Below, piece after piece: positions 1 through 27,054 of a DNA stretch of 64,000 nt. Position 1 is the stretch's first letter. Each line of letters starts with the position of its first letter. The translations under genes and the position numbers were made by a program. Source of the stretch: Tupaia tana. Taxonomy: Eukaryota; Chordata; Mammalia; Scandentia; Tupaiidae. The stretch covers positions 11,419,485 through 11,483,484 of the forward strand of contig JAKSZU010000011.1 in NCBI GenBank assembly GCA_026018925.1, in the 5' to 3' direction. Under the pieces are notes generated by a model that made no database searches, was not told the origin of the DNA, and saw only the letters and a list, made by a program, of their open reading frames with translations.

Positions 1-85
1 TATCTCCTTAAAGGCCCTATCTTCAAATACAGTCACATTGGGGGTTAGGACTTAACTATGTGAATTCAGTTCAAAACAGGATAGG
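1..85 (-). mobile_element. MaLR LTR fragment (ERVL-MaLR fossil)
   Basis: The first bases match the 5' part, read in reverse, of MLT1/MST-type MaLR LTRs ('aaggccctatcttcaaatacagtc', then 'gggggttaggacttaac'). The element continues off the left edge. Old, diverged fossil; family call from memory. Confidence 0.6.
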
Positions 86-550
86 TCCAGAGAAAGTAGT
101 CAGGAGGTAACTACAGTCTAGGGGAGAAATATGGGTGGCTTGGACTAGGTATTCAACAAAGATGGGGCCACTGAGTAGAAAGTCTACCAGAATCCGTGGT
201 GGACTGCCTGAGGAGAGGAGGGGGGGAGAGTGGTCAAGGGTAACGCCCGGGTTTCTCAATGAGTGCAGTGGGGTGAACAGCAGTCCCCGAGATTCGTCCA
301 CACCCCAACTCCTGGTACCTGTGAATGTGACCATATTTAGGGGAAAAAGTCTTTGCAAATATAATTAAATTGAAGCTCTGGAAAGGAGGTCCTCCTGGAT
401 TATGTAGGTGCTCAAAGTCCGTTGATAAGTCTCCTTACAAGAGACAGAAAAGGAAAAGGCACAGATCCAGAAAGCCGTGTGAAGAGAGAGTTTACAGTCA
501 TGGGGCTGCAAGACGAGGCCAGAAAAGGCAAGAAAGGATTCCACCCTATG

Positions 551-661
551 AATTGGTCCCATAGCACAAGCAGTTAAGTGCTGTGCATGGAAAGCTGTAT
601 ACCACAGAGCCGACGGTGGCTCAAGTCCCATCCCTGATGACCTGAAAAACATGCCAGGTGT

Positions 662-700
<39 letters not shown>

Positions 701-811
701 CGTGCCCCAAATCCTGATGTGATGGAGAAATGAATGAGAAGGAATTACATCATGACCATAGCCCCTTGAGGGATTCCCCCCACTTCTGGTGAGTAGCAAT
801 TAAAAACTAAG
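551..811 (+). mobile_element. tRNA-derived SINE (long form)
   Basis: Diverged copy with a tRNA-like head ('agcagttaagtgctgtgcatgg', 'ggctcaagtccc'), the conserved 'ccccaaatcctga' middle and the 'ctggtgagtagcaattaaaa' end. It carries an internal GT microsatellite at the usual 'tgtgtgtgcgtgcc' position. Confidence 0.75.
659..708 (+). repeat. (GT)n microsatellite
   Basis: About 20 GT units grown from the naturally GT-rich middle of the enclosing SINE. Confidence 0.95.
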
Positions 812-1063
812 AAGAAAAAGAGAAGAGAGAAGAGAAGGGAGGAGAGGAGAGAAAAGAGGAAAGGAGAGGAGAGGAAAGGGGAGGGGAGGGGAGGAGAGAA
901 AGAAGAGAAGAGGAGAAGAGAAAAGAAGAGAAGAAGAGAGAGAGAAGAGAAGAGAAGAGAGAGAAGAGAAGAGAAGAGAAGAGAAGAGAAGAGAAGAGAA
1001 GAGAAGAGAAGAGAAGAAAGAAGAAAAAAGAAAGGAAAAAAGAAAAGAGAAAAGAAAAGAATG
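812..1063 (+). repeat. Purine-only GAGAA/GAAA tract
   Basis: About 250 bases of nearly pure A/G on the plus strand with GAGAAGA repeats. It starts at the SINE A-tail, so it is probably an expanded, decayed SINE tail. Confidence 0.9.
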
Positions 1064-1200
1064 TTATCCTACAACCTTTGGAGGGAGTGAAACTCTGCTG
1101 ACACCTTGACTTTGAACCCAGAACTGTGAAAAAATCTGCTTGGCTTTAAGCCACCAAGTTTGTGATCATTTGCTACAGCAGCCCTAGGTAGTGAACACAG

Positions 1201-2104
1201 AGTAGCTGAATAGGTAATGGTGCCACTCCTGGGGAAGCAGAAATGGAGGGGTGCATGTCTTGGGACAGGGGAGGGAGTATGGGTTTAATGGTAGAAATGT
1301 AGACTTAGCGGTGGCTTTAATCTGTTCAGGAGATGACAGGGCAGCCGCGAAGCTCACAGCAAACACTCAGCAACTGGTAGCTATTATCATTAGGATGTAC
1401 TTCTGTGATTGCTCCTCTTGGGCATATCTGATTTTCCCGGAACCTCCAACAGCCAACAACTGTCTTAAGTTCTGTCAGCACCTCAGCAAAGCGAGGCTCC
1501 TTCCGTGTCACACTCCTGTTTGGGACATAAATATTTTCTGGTGCAAAGTTCTATTTGTGCTTCCTCACCTCAGGCTGACACCGACTTCGTACCCACCCAG
1601 AAAGTCTACATCACAACTGCCCAGGGAGAGTCAGGGGAAGGCACCAGCCCTCTGTTCCCTCCTCTCCTTCCTTGCCCACCCACGCTCTATTTGCAGCAGA
1701 CGTCCGCCACCTTGTGGACACACGCAATTCCAACACCTAGTCCTAAATCAGAATGTCAGGATTAGAGAAGACTGGTTCAAAATCACTTGGCTTGTCTTCT
1801 TACCTCCAAACACAACTTCCACCAGTCGGCTCTGAAAGTCATGGGCATGGGTGGAGACTCTTTCTGGTTTTTTAAATAACTAAGAGGTCAACGTAATGGC
1901 GTCGAAACAAGCTCTGAGGAATCATCCCTCAACTCTTGGAGAATTGAAACCCTGGGCCCTCTCCAGTTCAAGGAAGGAAAGCAGCTGGTTAGTGAGATGC
2001 TTCACCCTCAGGGAGACAGAGCTTGCGCCACTTGTTACTTTTATAAACCTGCAGTGCCCTCTACAGGTTTACTGAGCTTGGAAAAAAATCTAATTTCAGA
2101 CTCC
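1201..2104. other. Unassigned intergenic DNA
   Basis: No recognisable gene, RNA or repeat. Open frames here have no family signature and no splice-supported continuation. Confidence 0.5.
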
Positions 2105-2262
2105 CTTATTTCTCCACTAGTATATTTAAAAGCTAAGTCTACCTCTTACTTTCTTCATCTATAAAATGGGGCCATATTATCCCCATACTTCTACCTAAAA
2201 TTTTTTTTGTGGGTTTGCAACGAGTAAATATGTATGTACAATGCTGAATATGTACAAAGTAC
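2105..2262 (+). mobile_element. MIR SINE fragment
   Basis: Contains the MIR core-like 'tttcttcatctataaaatgg' stretch followed by 'gagtaaatatgtatgtacaatgct'. Ancient mammal-wide repeat, strongly diverged. Confidence 0.65.
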
Positions 2263-2421
2263 TTTGCATATTGCCTCACCTGGGGCCAGCCCATGGCCTG
2301 GAGGTTAAGGAAGCTGGATCACACATGGCTGACTACCTGGCTGGAGCCCTAGACCCAGCAGCTTGAAAACCACCCCAGGGATGATAGTGTGCAGGCCTAA
2401 AACCACAACACATCAGTGCTT

Positions 2422-2710
2422 TTTGTTTGTTTGTTTGTTTTTTTGTTTGTTTTTCCTTTTCTGGAGAGTTTTTTGCTATAGGATGCATGCGCTCGCCAGA
2501 AAGACAGAGACAGAGGGAGACAGAAAGCGAGAAATCACCCCCCAGGGGGGATGGCCCCGCCACAATCCCTTCTCCTCCATTCTCCTCTCGGGATCTTGGG
2601 CACACACACACATGCGCCTGGTGTGAGTTTAAGCTGCCAGGTCTGGGACTCGAACAGTGGTTGACTACATGGGAGTCTAGCGACATAGCCATGACGCCAA
2701 CTGCCGGTCC
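2422..2710 (-). mobile_element. tRNA-derived SINE nested in a SINE
   Basis: Antisense full-length long form, T-run first and '...aactgccggtcc' last. Flanked by 'caacacatcagtgctt' at 2406-2421 and 2711-2726, so it inserted into the older SINE. Confidence 0.9.
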
Positions 2711-2918
2711 CAACACATCAGTGCTTACGGTGCTTCTCTCAGTCTTAAGCACTGATTTTAAGCACTTCACCCACCGTCAATCATCCACCCTTCATGTTAG
2801 AGAAATGGAAAAGAGCAGATCATGGTGTGACTGTGCCCAGGGGGGAATGCTTTCTCTGTCTCCCTCACTCTGTCTTTACCTTGCAAGTGCACACACCCTC
2901 TGGGCAAAAATTAATTAA

Positions 2919-2925
2919 AAAAAAA

Positions 2926-2984
<59 letters not shown>

Positions 2985-3003
2985 GGAAAGAAAAAGAGAG
3001 AGA
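2919..3003 (+). repeat. (AAAG)n microsatellite
   Basis: About 16 AAAG units that form the expanded 3' tail of the SINE at 2281-3003. Confidence 0.95.
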
Positions 3004-3253
3004 ATATTGCCTCACCCAGTGTACTCAGGTCATGTTAACTATTATACCCTCATCATCAAAGCCAACATTCTTACAACATTTAAATGCATCTCCACTCAGG
3101 CGTGGATAGTTTTGGTATCTAGGTATGTCAATTACTGTTAGAGAAAACAAATAATTAAGTTCCCTTCTGTGCTTTGTGGCATGGTCCAAAAGCTCTGAGA
3201 ACACATGTACACAGGGAACACTAGTGCCAGGTGGAAACAAAGTGCGATTACTC

Positions 3254-3527
3254 TTTTTTTTTTTTTTTTTTTTTTGAGAGGTTTTTGCTATAGGGCACGT
3301 GCACTCGCCAGACAGACAGAGAGAGACAGAGAGACAGAAAGCGAGAAATCATCCCCCAGAGGGGATGGCCACGCCGCAATCCCTTCTCCTCCATTCTCCT
3401 CTCGGGATCTTGGGCACGCACGCACATGTGCCCGGCGTGAGTTTTAAGCCACTGGGTCCGGGACGCGAACCGCGGTCGACTACGTGGGAGTCCAGCGACA
3501 TAGCCATTACGCTAACTGCTGGTCCCA
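3254..3527 (-). mobile_element. tRNA-derived SINE (young, CpG-rich)
   Basis: Full-length antisense long form with many intact CpGs in the head ('ccgggacgcgaaccgcggtcgactacgtgg' region near 3460-3487), a sign of recent insertion. Confidence 0.9.
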
Positions 3528-3534
3528 GCCCCTT

Positions 3535-4215
3535 GCTTTAACTTCTTCCTTGTCTCTTTTCCCAATCCTTCATGACACTCTACCTTCAAACCCTGAATTT
3601 CTCAGATCATCTCTTGCCTGGTCCACTACAAGAACCTCACGGCCCACCCCTCTTCTCTGGGCTCTTCTTCCATATTCAAACCCACCTCCCATCACACATT
3701 CTCTGCTCAATGCTCCCAGGGCTCTTCATTTCAAGATTTCATTTTTGGGATAAAATCAAACTCTTTCCATGCACCTTCCTAGCTTCCTCTTTCTCCACTT
3801 GTACCCCTCACTTCCTGTCCACACCTGGTGACCCTCCGGACTCCGGCCTTCTCACACATACTTCTCTCAGCCTAAAGCACTGATCGATGTAGTCTTCACC
3901 AACCTTCGCCTGTCCTTTTCTTCAGGGCACACCTGAAAACCACCTCTCAGGACGTTTCTGGCACTTCGTAGAAGAAAGAGTTTGGACCTGGTTCCCCACA
4001 TTCCCAGAGCATCCTCACATTTCAGCCCTCACTTAACAGCCCTCTTTCCTGCCTGCTGGCATCACTTGCTTATCTGTACAATTACCGCTTAGTCTGTGAG
4101 TTCCACAAAGGCAAAGACTGGTCTCTGTGTTCACAGTCACATCCTTGGGAGTTGGAGTGGCCTGACATAGGAAATCCGTACTGAACCTTTGGCAGATGGA
4201 TACGATAAAGGTGCA
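3535..4215 (+). mobile_element. L2 LINE fragment
   Basis: Pyrimidine-rich sequence in the order of an L2 3' end: a 'caaactctttccatgcacc' region, then 'gtctgtgagttccacaaaggcaaagactgg' near 4092-4121, which resembles the L2 'gtgagctccttgagggcaggga' box. Ancient and diverged. Confidence 0.6.
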
Positions 4216-5760
4216 GAGTGTTTCATAGTGATAAAGAGACCAAGGAGGGGTATAAATACACATGGCAGGTGCATTCAATGGTACTCGTCTTCTAGTGGTG
4301 TCAGGAGACATTGAGGAAGACTATGAGTCAGGTTTCTTTCGCTACCCATCAATATGAGTAAACTTTCAGAGGTTTATAATATAGAATAAGTTATGCTAAC
4401 AGGGGAAACCTGAGTCCCTCCTAGCGCCCAGATAGGTTTTGCAGAAATAGCCCATCCTTGCCATGGTGAGGTGCACTTACGATTTCAGATATACTGGGAA
4501 AATCTTAGGGTGGAATCCCTCCAATGTCCTATTCCAAACCTTGATTCCCCCCAACACTTCCCTCACCTGGAACCAGCAGGGAATGGAATGAGCATGGCTT
4601 GGCCTTCGCAGACCCAGAGGCTACACAGAGGAAGGTGGATGGGACAGTATCTGGCACAGGCAGGGATCTCTGCTCCCCAAATGGGTTACCTCGTGAGCAT
4701 CACCAGCAACCACATTCCTAACACCCCGGAGGGAGTGGGCCCACTCAGCAGTGATGACTCTGCTTCAGACTTTGTCCATTGTCCTCCCCTGACGTGCCAG
4801 AGTACTCACCACACCTGTGGGACAGATATCAGAGGTAGGTACAGGGAAATGAGTCTACGAAGGAGAACGGCGTTCTGTTCACACACACCTGGAAACGCAC
4901 CAGTCTCACTGGTCAGCCCTGGCCAGCAGATCAGCTCATCCTCTGCTTATCGCACTCACAATGGGAAGCCAAGCTCTCTGGAATGGGCGGGCACTCTGGG
5001 ATTACAGCAAAGGGAGGGGACAAGTCTGTGAAGTGCTTCTCGGCTCCTGTCAGCCCTGGTAGGTTGGCCCAACCAAAGAAATCCAACATTCTGTTTGCAG
5101 AGAGAGTTCAGGTGGGGTGGAGCAAAGCACTGTGCAGGGACGAGTGTGGCCCGCCCTTGCCTGCTGGGTGGACATGCCTTCATCTGGGCTTCTGTAACCC
5201 TGCAGCCCTCCTCTGCTGACACTCTTCTCGTGTGGAAGTGCTTGCATTTGTCAACTCTGTCTCTGGCCCGAGGCTCCAGATGACCTCTGTCTTCCCATGA
5301 GCTTGCCTGTCTCTGCTCCATCTCTGACCGTTGGATACATAATCCCGCTCACAGAACAAGCAAACACCCTACTTCCAAGCTCTGGGAGGACAGAGGTCCA
5401 CATGCTGCCCAACCACTGTCAGGTCCCGGTCTAGTAGAGAAGTGAGTCCTGCTGGTCTTGCACTCGTGCTCTGTTGCTTTCACCAGGGAGTGCCCAGCAA
5501 GGCAAAGGACCATTTGTGCTGCCCTTCCCAAAGAAGGAAGCCAGCTGTGACAGCACCTCCCGCTCCAAACTCATCTCCTCTGCAGGAGTGTAACACCGCC
5601 TTTTGTTAAAACGGAAAATGAACATACTCTTCGACCAGAGCTATATGAGATACTGGATTCATTTATCCTTTCTTCTCATTACTTCCTAGATTACGCTTTC
5701 TCTCCTCTTCCCTGTCTATGCAAAGTCTGAACGAACCTACAGCAGGAGGTTTTAGAGGAT
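4216..5760. other. Intergenic DNA without a recognisable gene
   Basis: Several open frames up to 186 codons, but they overlap one another on both strands, lack family motifs and show no codon preference that I can see. No lineage SINE occurs here, so this is one of the longer unique stretches of the window. Confidence 0.5.
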
Positions 5761-6120
5761 GTTTTCCTTTCCTTCTTCCTCTCTGCCTTTTTTTCTTCCT
5801 TTCTGCCTCTCTTCCTTCCTTCTTCCTTCCTCTCTCTCTGTCTCTTTCTCTCTCTCAGTCTTCTTTCTTTTACCTTTTCTTGCCAGAGGGTGCAAGCACT
5901 TGCCAGAAAGAGACAGAGACAGACAGGGAGAGGGAGGAAGCAACTCCAGTGGGGGTGGTTAAGCCACAATCCCGTCTTCTTTGTTTTTCCTTCATGTTGG
6001 GATTTGGGGCACACATGCACACACTCTGGCATGTTTCTTAAACCAGTACTGCTGAGATTCAAACTGCAGTTGGCCGTGTGGAATTCAGCTTCCTTAACCA
6101 CTAGGCTACAGGGCTGACCT
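5761..6120 (-). mobile_element. tRNA-derived SINE with CT-rich tail
   Basis: Antisense copy. The head end reads '...ttaaccactaggctacagggctgacc'. The tail side is a long C/T-rich run (5765-5875), i.e. an expanded GA-rich tail on the minus strand. Confidence 0.8.
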
Positions 6121-6451
6121 CCTTTAGAGAATTCCGAACATTGGCTTACCTACTGAATCATGATTTTATAAATCATCATTCTTTTTGCAAATGACAAAAA
6201 CCCAGTTCTGATGGGCTTATGTGAAGCAAGGACTTTGTTCACTGAAAACCCTAGGGGCTGAGAGGTAATGTCCAGCTTCAGGCATGGCTGGATCTAGAAC
6301 TGCAGTGACGCCATCAGGTATCGTGCCTGCCCTTTACCTCTCTATTCTGCTTCCTTTACTTTGACTTCACTTTCAGAAAGCCTTTCTGTCAAGGCTTCAT
6401 CCTGACAGCTCTAGGCTCACATTCTATTATGTCAACACATTCACTAAAAAG

Positions 6452-6671
6452 AATGGTGTAAAGGTTATGTCACTGCACTCCCACGTAGTCAGCCACGGTT
6501 CAAGTTCTGGTGGCTTAAACTCATGCCAGGCACATGTGCATGTGTGCCCAAGATCCCAAGAAGAGAATAAAGGAGAAGGGATTGCAGCATGACCATCCCC
6601 TCCAGGGGGTGATTTCTTGCTTTCTGTCTCTCTAGTGGGCATATGCACCCTATAGCAAAAATCTCTCTCTC

Positions 6672-6703
<32 letters not shown>
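6452..6703 (+). mobile_element. tRNA-derived SINE (long form)
   Basis: Sense copy: 'aatggtgtaaaggttatgtcactg' head, 'ccaagatcccaagaagag' middle, 'caccctatagcaaaaatctc' end and a pure A tail. Confidence 0.85.
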
Positions 6704-6707
<4 letters not shown>

Positions 6708-6715
6708 GTTTCTTG

Positions 6716-6940
6716 GGGTCAGTAGGGGGTGTAGTGGTTAAAGCACTGGACTCCCATATGGCCGACCACTGTCTGAATCCTGGACCTGGCAGCTTGAAAC
6801 TTATGCCAGATGCATGTGTTTGCATGCCCAAAACCCCAAGAGGAGGATGGAGGAAAAGGACATGCACATGGCCATGCCCCCTGGGGGTTGATTTCTTACT
6901 TTCTGTCTCTCTGGTGAGCACATACGCCCTGTAGCCAAAA

Positions 6941-6995
<55 letters not shown>

Positions 6996-7048
6996 GGAAG
7001 GAAGGAAGGAAGGAAGGAAGGAAGGAAGGAAGGAAGGAAGGAAGGAAG
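6716..7048 (+). mobile_element. tRNA-derived SINE with GA/GGAA tail
   Basis: A second sense copy directly behind the previous one ('ggggtcagtagggggtgtagtgg' head, 'cgccctgtagccaaaaaaag' end). The tail has grown into (GAAA), (GA) and (GGAA) microsatellites at 6938-7048. Confidence 0.85.
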
Positions 7049-7486
7049 GTGCTCTAACAATACAGCTAAGGTTACCAAATATAGCAAATATCTGGGACAC
7101 ACTTACACTAAAGATTTATACATTGATGATCCAAAATTCAAATTTAACTGAGCTTTAACTGGATTTCACCTGGCTACCTAAAGTCTAGGGCTGAATTTGG
7201 GCGATTTGGAACACGCATTCATCCCATTCATATTGCCATCAAGAAAATGGATATGCCAACCAGCAAGCCAAAGTCACCCCTGGAATGGGGGGAGCCTGGT
7301 CAGTCCAAATGCCACAGACACTGATGGCAGAAGCTGGAATCCTCCACCCCAATAATCCAGCTGCTGTTCCTAAAAGAAAGGAGAATGAGTCCTGCGCAGA
7401 CCACAGACCAACACAGCAGATATCCACAAGAGTGATCTGGAAAGTCCCAGATAATGATGAAAGTTATAATTCTCCTGCTTTTCTTT

Positions 7487-7753
7487 TTCTTTTTTTCTTT
7501 AAGGTTTTTGTTGTTGGTATAGGGCACATGTGCTCACCAGAAACACAGAGAAAGACAGAGAGACAGAAAGCGAGCAATCACCCCCCGGGGGGATGGCCAT
7601 GCTGCAATCCCTTCTCCTCCATTCTCCTCCCGGGATCTTGGGCACGCACACACACATGCCCGGTGTGAGTTTAAGCCACTGGGTCCAGGACTAGAACCAC
7701 GGTCGACTACATGGGAGTCCAGCGACATAGCCATTACGCCAACTGCTGGTCCC
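7487..7753 (-). mobile_element. tRNA-derived SINE (long form)
   Basis: Antisense full-length copy between direct repeats 'ctcctgcttttcttt' at 7472-7486 and 7754-7768. Confidence 0.92.
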
Positions 7754-8074
7754 CTCCTGCTTTTCTTTCCTTGCAGGTGTTATACTCATTCTCCCATAGA
7801 TTTGCTAGGGCTGCCATAATATGGACCACAGACAGGGTGGTTTAAGCAACAGACTGACTTGGTCACAATTCTGGAGGCTGGAAGTTCAAGATCAAAGTGT
7901 CGGCTGGGTTGGTTTCCTTGAAGGCCTCTCACCTTGGCTTGCTGACTGCCTTTTGCCTACACCTTTACAGGGTCTCTCTCTGTGTCTGTCCTAATCTCCT
8001 CTTCCTATGAGGACCCTAGTCATATTAGATTAGAGCCCACTTTATAATCTCATTAGAACTCAGTTATCTCTTTA

Positions 8075-8350
8075 TTTATTAATTTATTTATCTATTTTTT
8101 TAGAGAGTTTTTGCTACAGGGTGTGTGCGTGCTTACAGACAGAAAGGGATGGAGAGACAGAAAGCAAGAAATCCCCCCTCCGGGGGAATGGCCACACCAC
8201 ACTCCCTTCTCCTCCATTCTCCTCTCAGGATCTTGGGCATGCACGCACACATGCTCAGCGTGAGTTTCAGGCTGCGGGGTCTGGGACTTGAATTACAGTC
8301 AGCTACGTGGGAGTCCAGCAATGTAAACACTGTGCTCTCTGCTGGTCCCT
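8075..8350 (-). mobile_element. tRNA-derived SINE in MaLR LTR
   Basis: Antisense copy with target duplication 'cagttatctcttta'/'cagttgtctcttta' at 8061 and 8351. Confidence 0.88.
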
Positions 8351-8390
8351 CAGTTGTCTCTTTAAATACTCCATCTCCAAATATAGATGG

Positions 8391-9165
8391 TCCCCAATTT
8401 ATGATGGCTTAATCTGTGAGTTTTCAACTTCACAATGGGGTAAAAGCAATTTACGTTCAGTACAACTCTGACGCTGAGTATCCGTACAACCATTCTGTTT
8501 GTGCTCTCAGCACAGTATTTGCTAAATTGCATGATATATTCGACACTTTATTATAAAATAGGCTTCATGTTAGATCATTTTGTCTGGCTGTAGGCAGACG
8601 TAGATGTTCTGAGCATGTTTAAGGTAGGCCAGGCTAAGCTATGATGGTCAGTAGATTAGGTGGATGTGTGTGTGTTGGGAGGAGGCCTTGGAAAACGCAT
8701 ATTCTATAAAATCAATGCATGGATTTCAAAACATCTTGCACCAGAATAAACTCGTACTTTAATTCTATGCTCCAGAAACATTTTTTTTTTTTTTGAGAGG
8801 TTTTTCGCTATAGGGCGCGTGCGCTCGCCAGACAGACAGAGAGAGACATAGAGACAGAAAGCGAGAAATCACCCCCCAGGGGGGATGGTCACGCCGCAAT
8901 CCCTTCTCCTCCATTCTCCTCTCGGGATCTTGGGCACGCACGCACACGCGCCCGGCGTGAGTTGTAAGCCACCGGGTCCGAGACGCGAACCACGGTCGAC
9001 TACGTGGGAGTCCAGCGACATAGCCATTACGCTAACTGCTGGTTCCCTCCAGAAACATTTGAAGTTCCCTAATTATTACATGCCTTGACTTAGGATAGTT
9101 TTGACTTCTAACAGGTTTCTCCTGATGTAACTCCACCCTTTACAGAGCAACCAGACAGGCTGGGG
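8391..9165 (+). mobile_element. Old medium-reiterated repeat, unassigned
   Basis: Sequence such as 'tttatgatggcttaatctgtgag', 'caaccattctgtttg', 'cactttattataaaataggcttcatgttag' and 'aaggtaggccaggctaagctatgatg' is a pattern I know as a common old mammalian interspersed repeat, but I cannot name the family. It lies in the MaLR LTR and itself holds a SINE. Confidence 0.5.
8784..9046 (-). mobile_element. tRNA-derived SINE (young, CpG-rich)
   Basis: Antisense full-length copy with exact 14-base repeats 'ctccagaaacattt' at 8770-8783 and 9047-9060. It keeps many CpGs and closely matches the copies at 3254 and 46124. Confidence 0.95.
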
Positions 9166-9215
9166 GTTAGGGTTTCAACACATACATTTGGGAGGGGGCA
9201 GAATTCAGCTACTAA

Positions 9216-10290
9216 CACTCTTTCTTTCTCTTCTTTATTTTAATATATAAGGAACAGAACAGTGAGGATGACCAAGGCTTGTCCTCCATCCCAGGGCTGA
9301 CTTAATGGTAGAACTTACTAAGAAACCTTGTTGAGCTCCAAGCAGTAGCAGTTCCTGCTGTCCCTGCCACATCTCCACTATCTGTGCCCATCCCCGCCAG
9401 TCACAAAGCTCCCTCCCTTGGCCCATACTCGATTTTAGTGAGTAGTGAGGTGGCCTCTTCCTTGAGCAGGGGCTCCAAAAGCTGGCCTGGATTCCCCAGT
9501 GGTAGGGAAGTAGCATGGCTCAAGCCCCTCCTGTCCCATTCAGTCCTTGCCCAGCATGGCATTGGGTTTTGTCATTTGCACAGCCATTGTTCACAGCGGG
9601 TCCTCTTTCCTGGACCCAGCACCTAGCACAAGGGGCGAACACTCGGCAGACAGCAACATTCTTGAAATGAGTTTTTGTGTGTTTTTTGAAAGGAATGAAA
9701 TGGGATAAAAAAAAATAAAGTAAATAAAAAAACCTTCTAAAAGTTTTAGGAGATCAGGCTCAAAGGAAAGGAGGGACAGGCAAAGCGCTCAGGATTTGAA
9801 GCGATAAAGGCTCTTTAGAACAGCAAAAGTGATGAGGCCCATGGATGTGTAAATGAGCCCAGGGAAGAGCTAATCAGAAGGATAAATTACAAAACAAACC
9901 GACTAAAACAAGTGAGGAGAGCACAGTGACTATTTCAGTGTCTTTAGTTCCTAAGAAATTCATGAGCTGCGCGTGTGGAAATTTTGTTGGTTTTGGTGGT
10001 GGGAGAGAATTGTAAATATGTATAATATGTAAATACCTTTTATAATAAAAGCCTATGAAGATAAATGGGCCTGTCTGCGGAAAAGCTGTGAGCCGTAGAA
10101 GATGTTAATATAACTGTCGTCACTCTAGAAATTACCATAATGCTTACAGGGCCTCGAAAGTTCCTGAGCTTTGGAAAGAAATGCATACATACTAACCAGA
10201 AAACATACACACACCCCACACACCCTTCTCTCTTTTTCTTTTTTTTTTCCTCTCTTTTCATTCTTTGTATCTCTTTGTTTCACTTTTAAA
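9216..10290. other. Intergenic DNA upstream of TMEM220
   Basis: No gene recognised. No lineage SINE in about 1 kb. AT-rich from 9660 on, with 'aataaa'-type stretches that have no upstream gene to serve. Confidence 0.5.
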
Positions 10291-10294
10291 TTTT

Positions 10295-10520
10295 TTAAAC
10301 ATGTATTTTATTTCTGATAGAGAGCACACACGCACACTGAGAGGAGACATCCGGACAGGATCTGGTCACATGCCACCACTCCCTTTCCGCAGACCTCCTG
10401 CTCATCAGGACCCCCGACTTCCCCAGGGCACCCTGTGTTTTCAGGCCACGCCGGTATCCTGGAATTCCGTAATCCGCCTCTGGCCACCTGGCTGGGCCTC
10501 GTTCAGCTTTGTCTCAGGGG
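10295..10520 (-). mobile_element. Possible old tRNA-derived SINE
   Basis: The 'tctgatagagagcacacacgcacactgagag' start and the T-rich lead resemble antisense copies elsewhere, but the head is too diverged for a firm call. Confidence 0.35.
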
Positions 10521-10902
10521 AGGAAGGTAGTCCTAGCGAAGACAGGCTTTGGAGTTGACTCTACACGAGTTCAAACCGGACTTCCTCTTCTCACCCAGGA
10601 GCTGCGCAATGACGACAAGTCATGTGGGCCTTCGGGGCTTCGAGGTCCCGATCTGAGAAATGGGGACGCTGATGCTTACACCTCGCATGACTGGAAAGGG
10701 CTGGACTGCACGAGACCGCGGAGGAAGGGCTCAAGGCACGCCCCTTCCTTGCCGCTGGGAGCCAGCCCGGGGCGGGGCGTCTGGGCCGCGGAGGAAGGAC
10801 CCGGCCTCGGGCTGGACTCCCCGCCCGCCCGCGCTGCCCCGGTCGCCCCGCGCTCCGCCCCGCTCCGAGCCAAGCCGGCCCCCGCCGATCCCGGCCGTGC
10901 GG

Positions 10903-27054
<16,152 letters not shown>

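Larger units (their letters stand above)
283..1200 (+). mobile_element. MLT1-type MaLR LTR, split by a SINE
   Basis: The left part (about 283-550) has the MaLR 'cctgtgaatgtgaccatattt' region. The right part (about 1064-1200) ends with the typical 'agccaccaagtttgtgatcatttgctacagcagcc' block. A SINE and its purine-rich tail separate the two. Old fossil LTR with no coding part seen. Confidence 0.65.
2281..3003 (+). mobile_element. tRNA-derived SINE carrying another SINE
   Basis: The head begins 'ggggccagcccatggcctgg'; the end is 'ctgggcaaaaattaattaaaa' plus an AAAG tail. The 13-base direct repeat 'atattgcctcacc' at 2268-2280 and 3004-3016 is its target-site duplication. An antisense SINE at 2422-2710 interrupts it. 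Confidence 0.85.
7797..9215 (-). mobile_element. MaLR LTR (MLT1/MST-type) with three nested insertions
   Basis: The reverse MaLR LTR order is clear: 'gctagggctgccataatatgg', 'ttctggaggctggaagttcaagatcaaag', 'cctaatctcctcttcctatgagg', 'actccatctccaaata', then after a gap 'gggggttagggtttcaacacatac'. SINEs at 8075-8350 and 8784-9046 and an unassigned repeat at 8391-9165 have entered it. Fossil. Confidence 0.8.

Noticed and set aside
3205-3541. Repeated open frames of 70-95 codons sharing Arg/Ser/Pro-rich peptides
   Set aside because: They are readings through SINE copies and recur wherever the SINE lies; not genes.
4471-5031. 186-codon open frame
   Set aside because: No family motif, overlapping open frames on the other strand, and no sign of splicing or a promoter.
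6938-7048. Low-complexity proteins of Leu/Ser/Phe or Lys/Arg/Glu
   Set aside because: Translated microsatellites.
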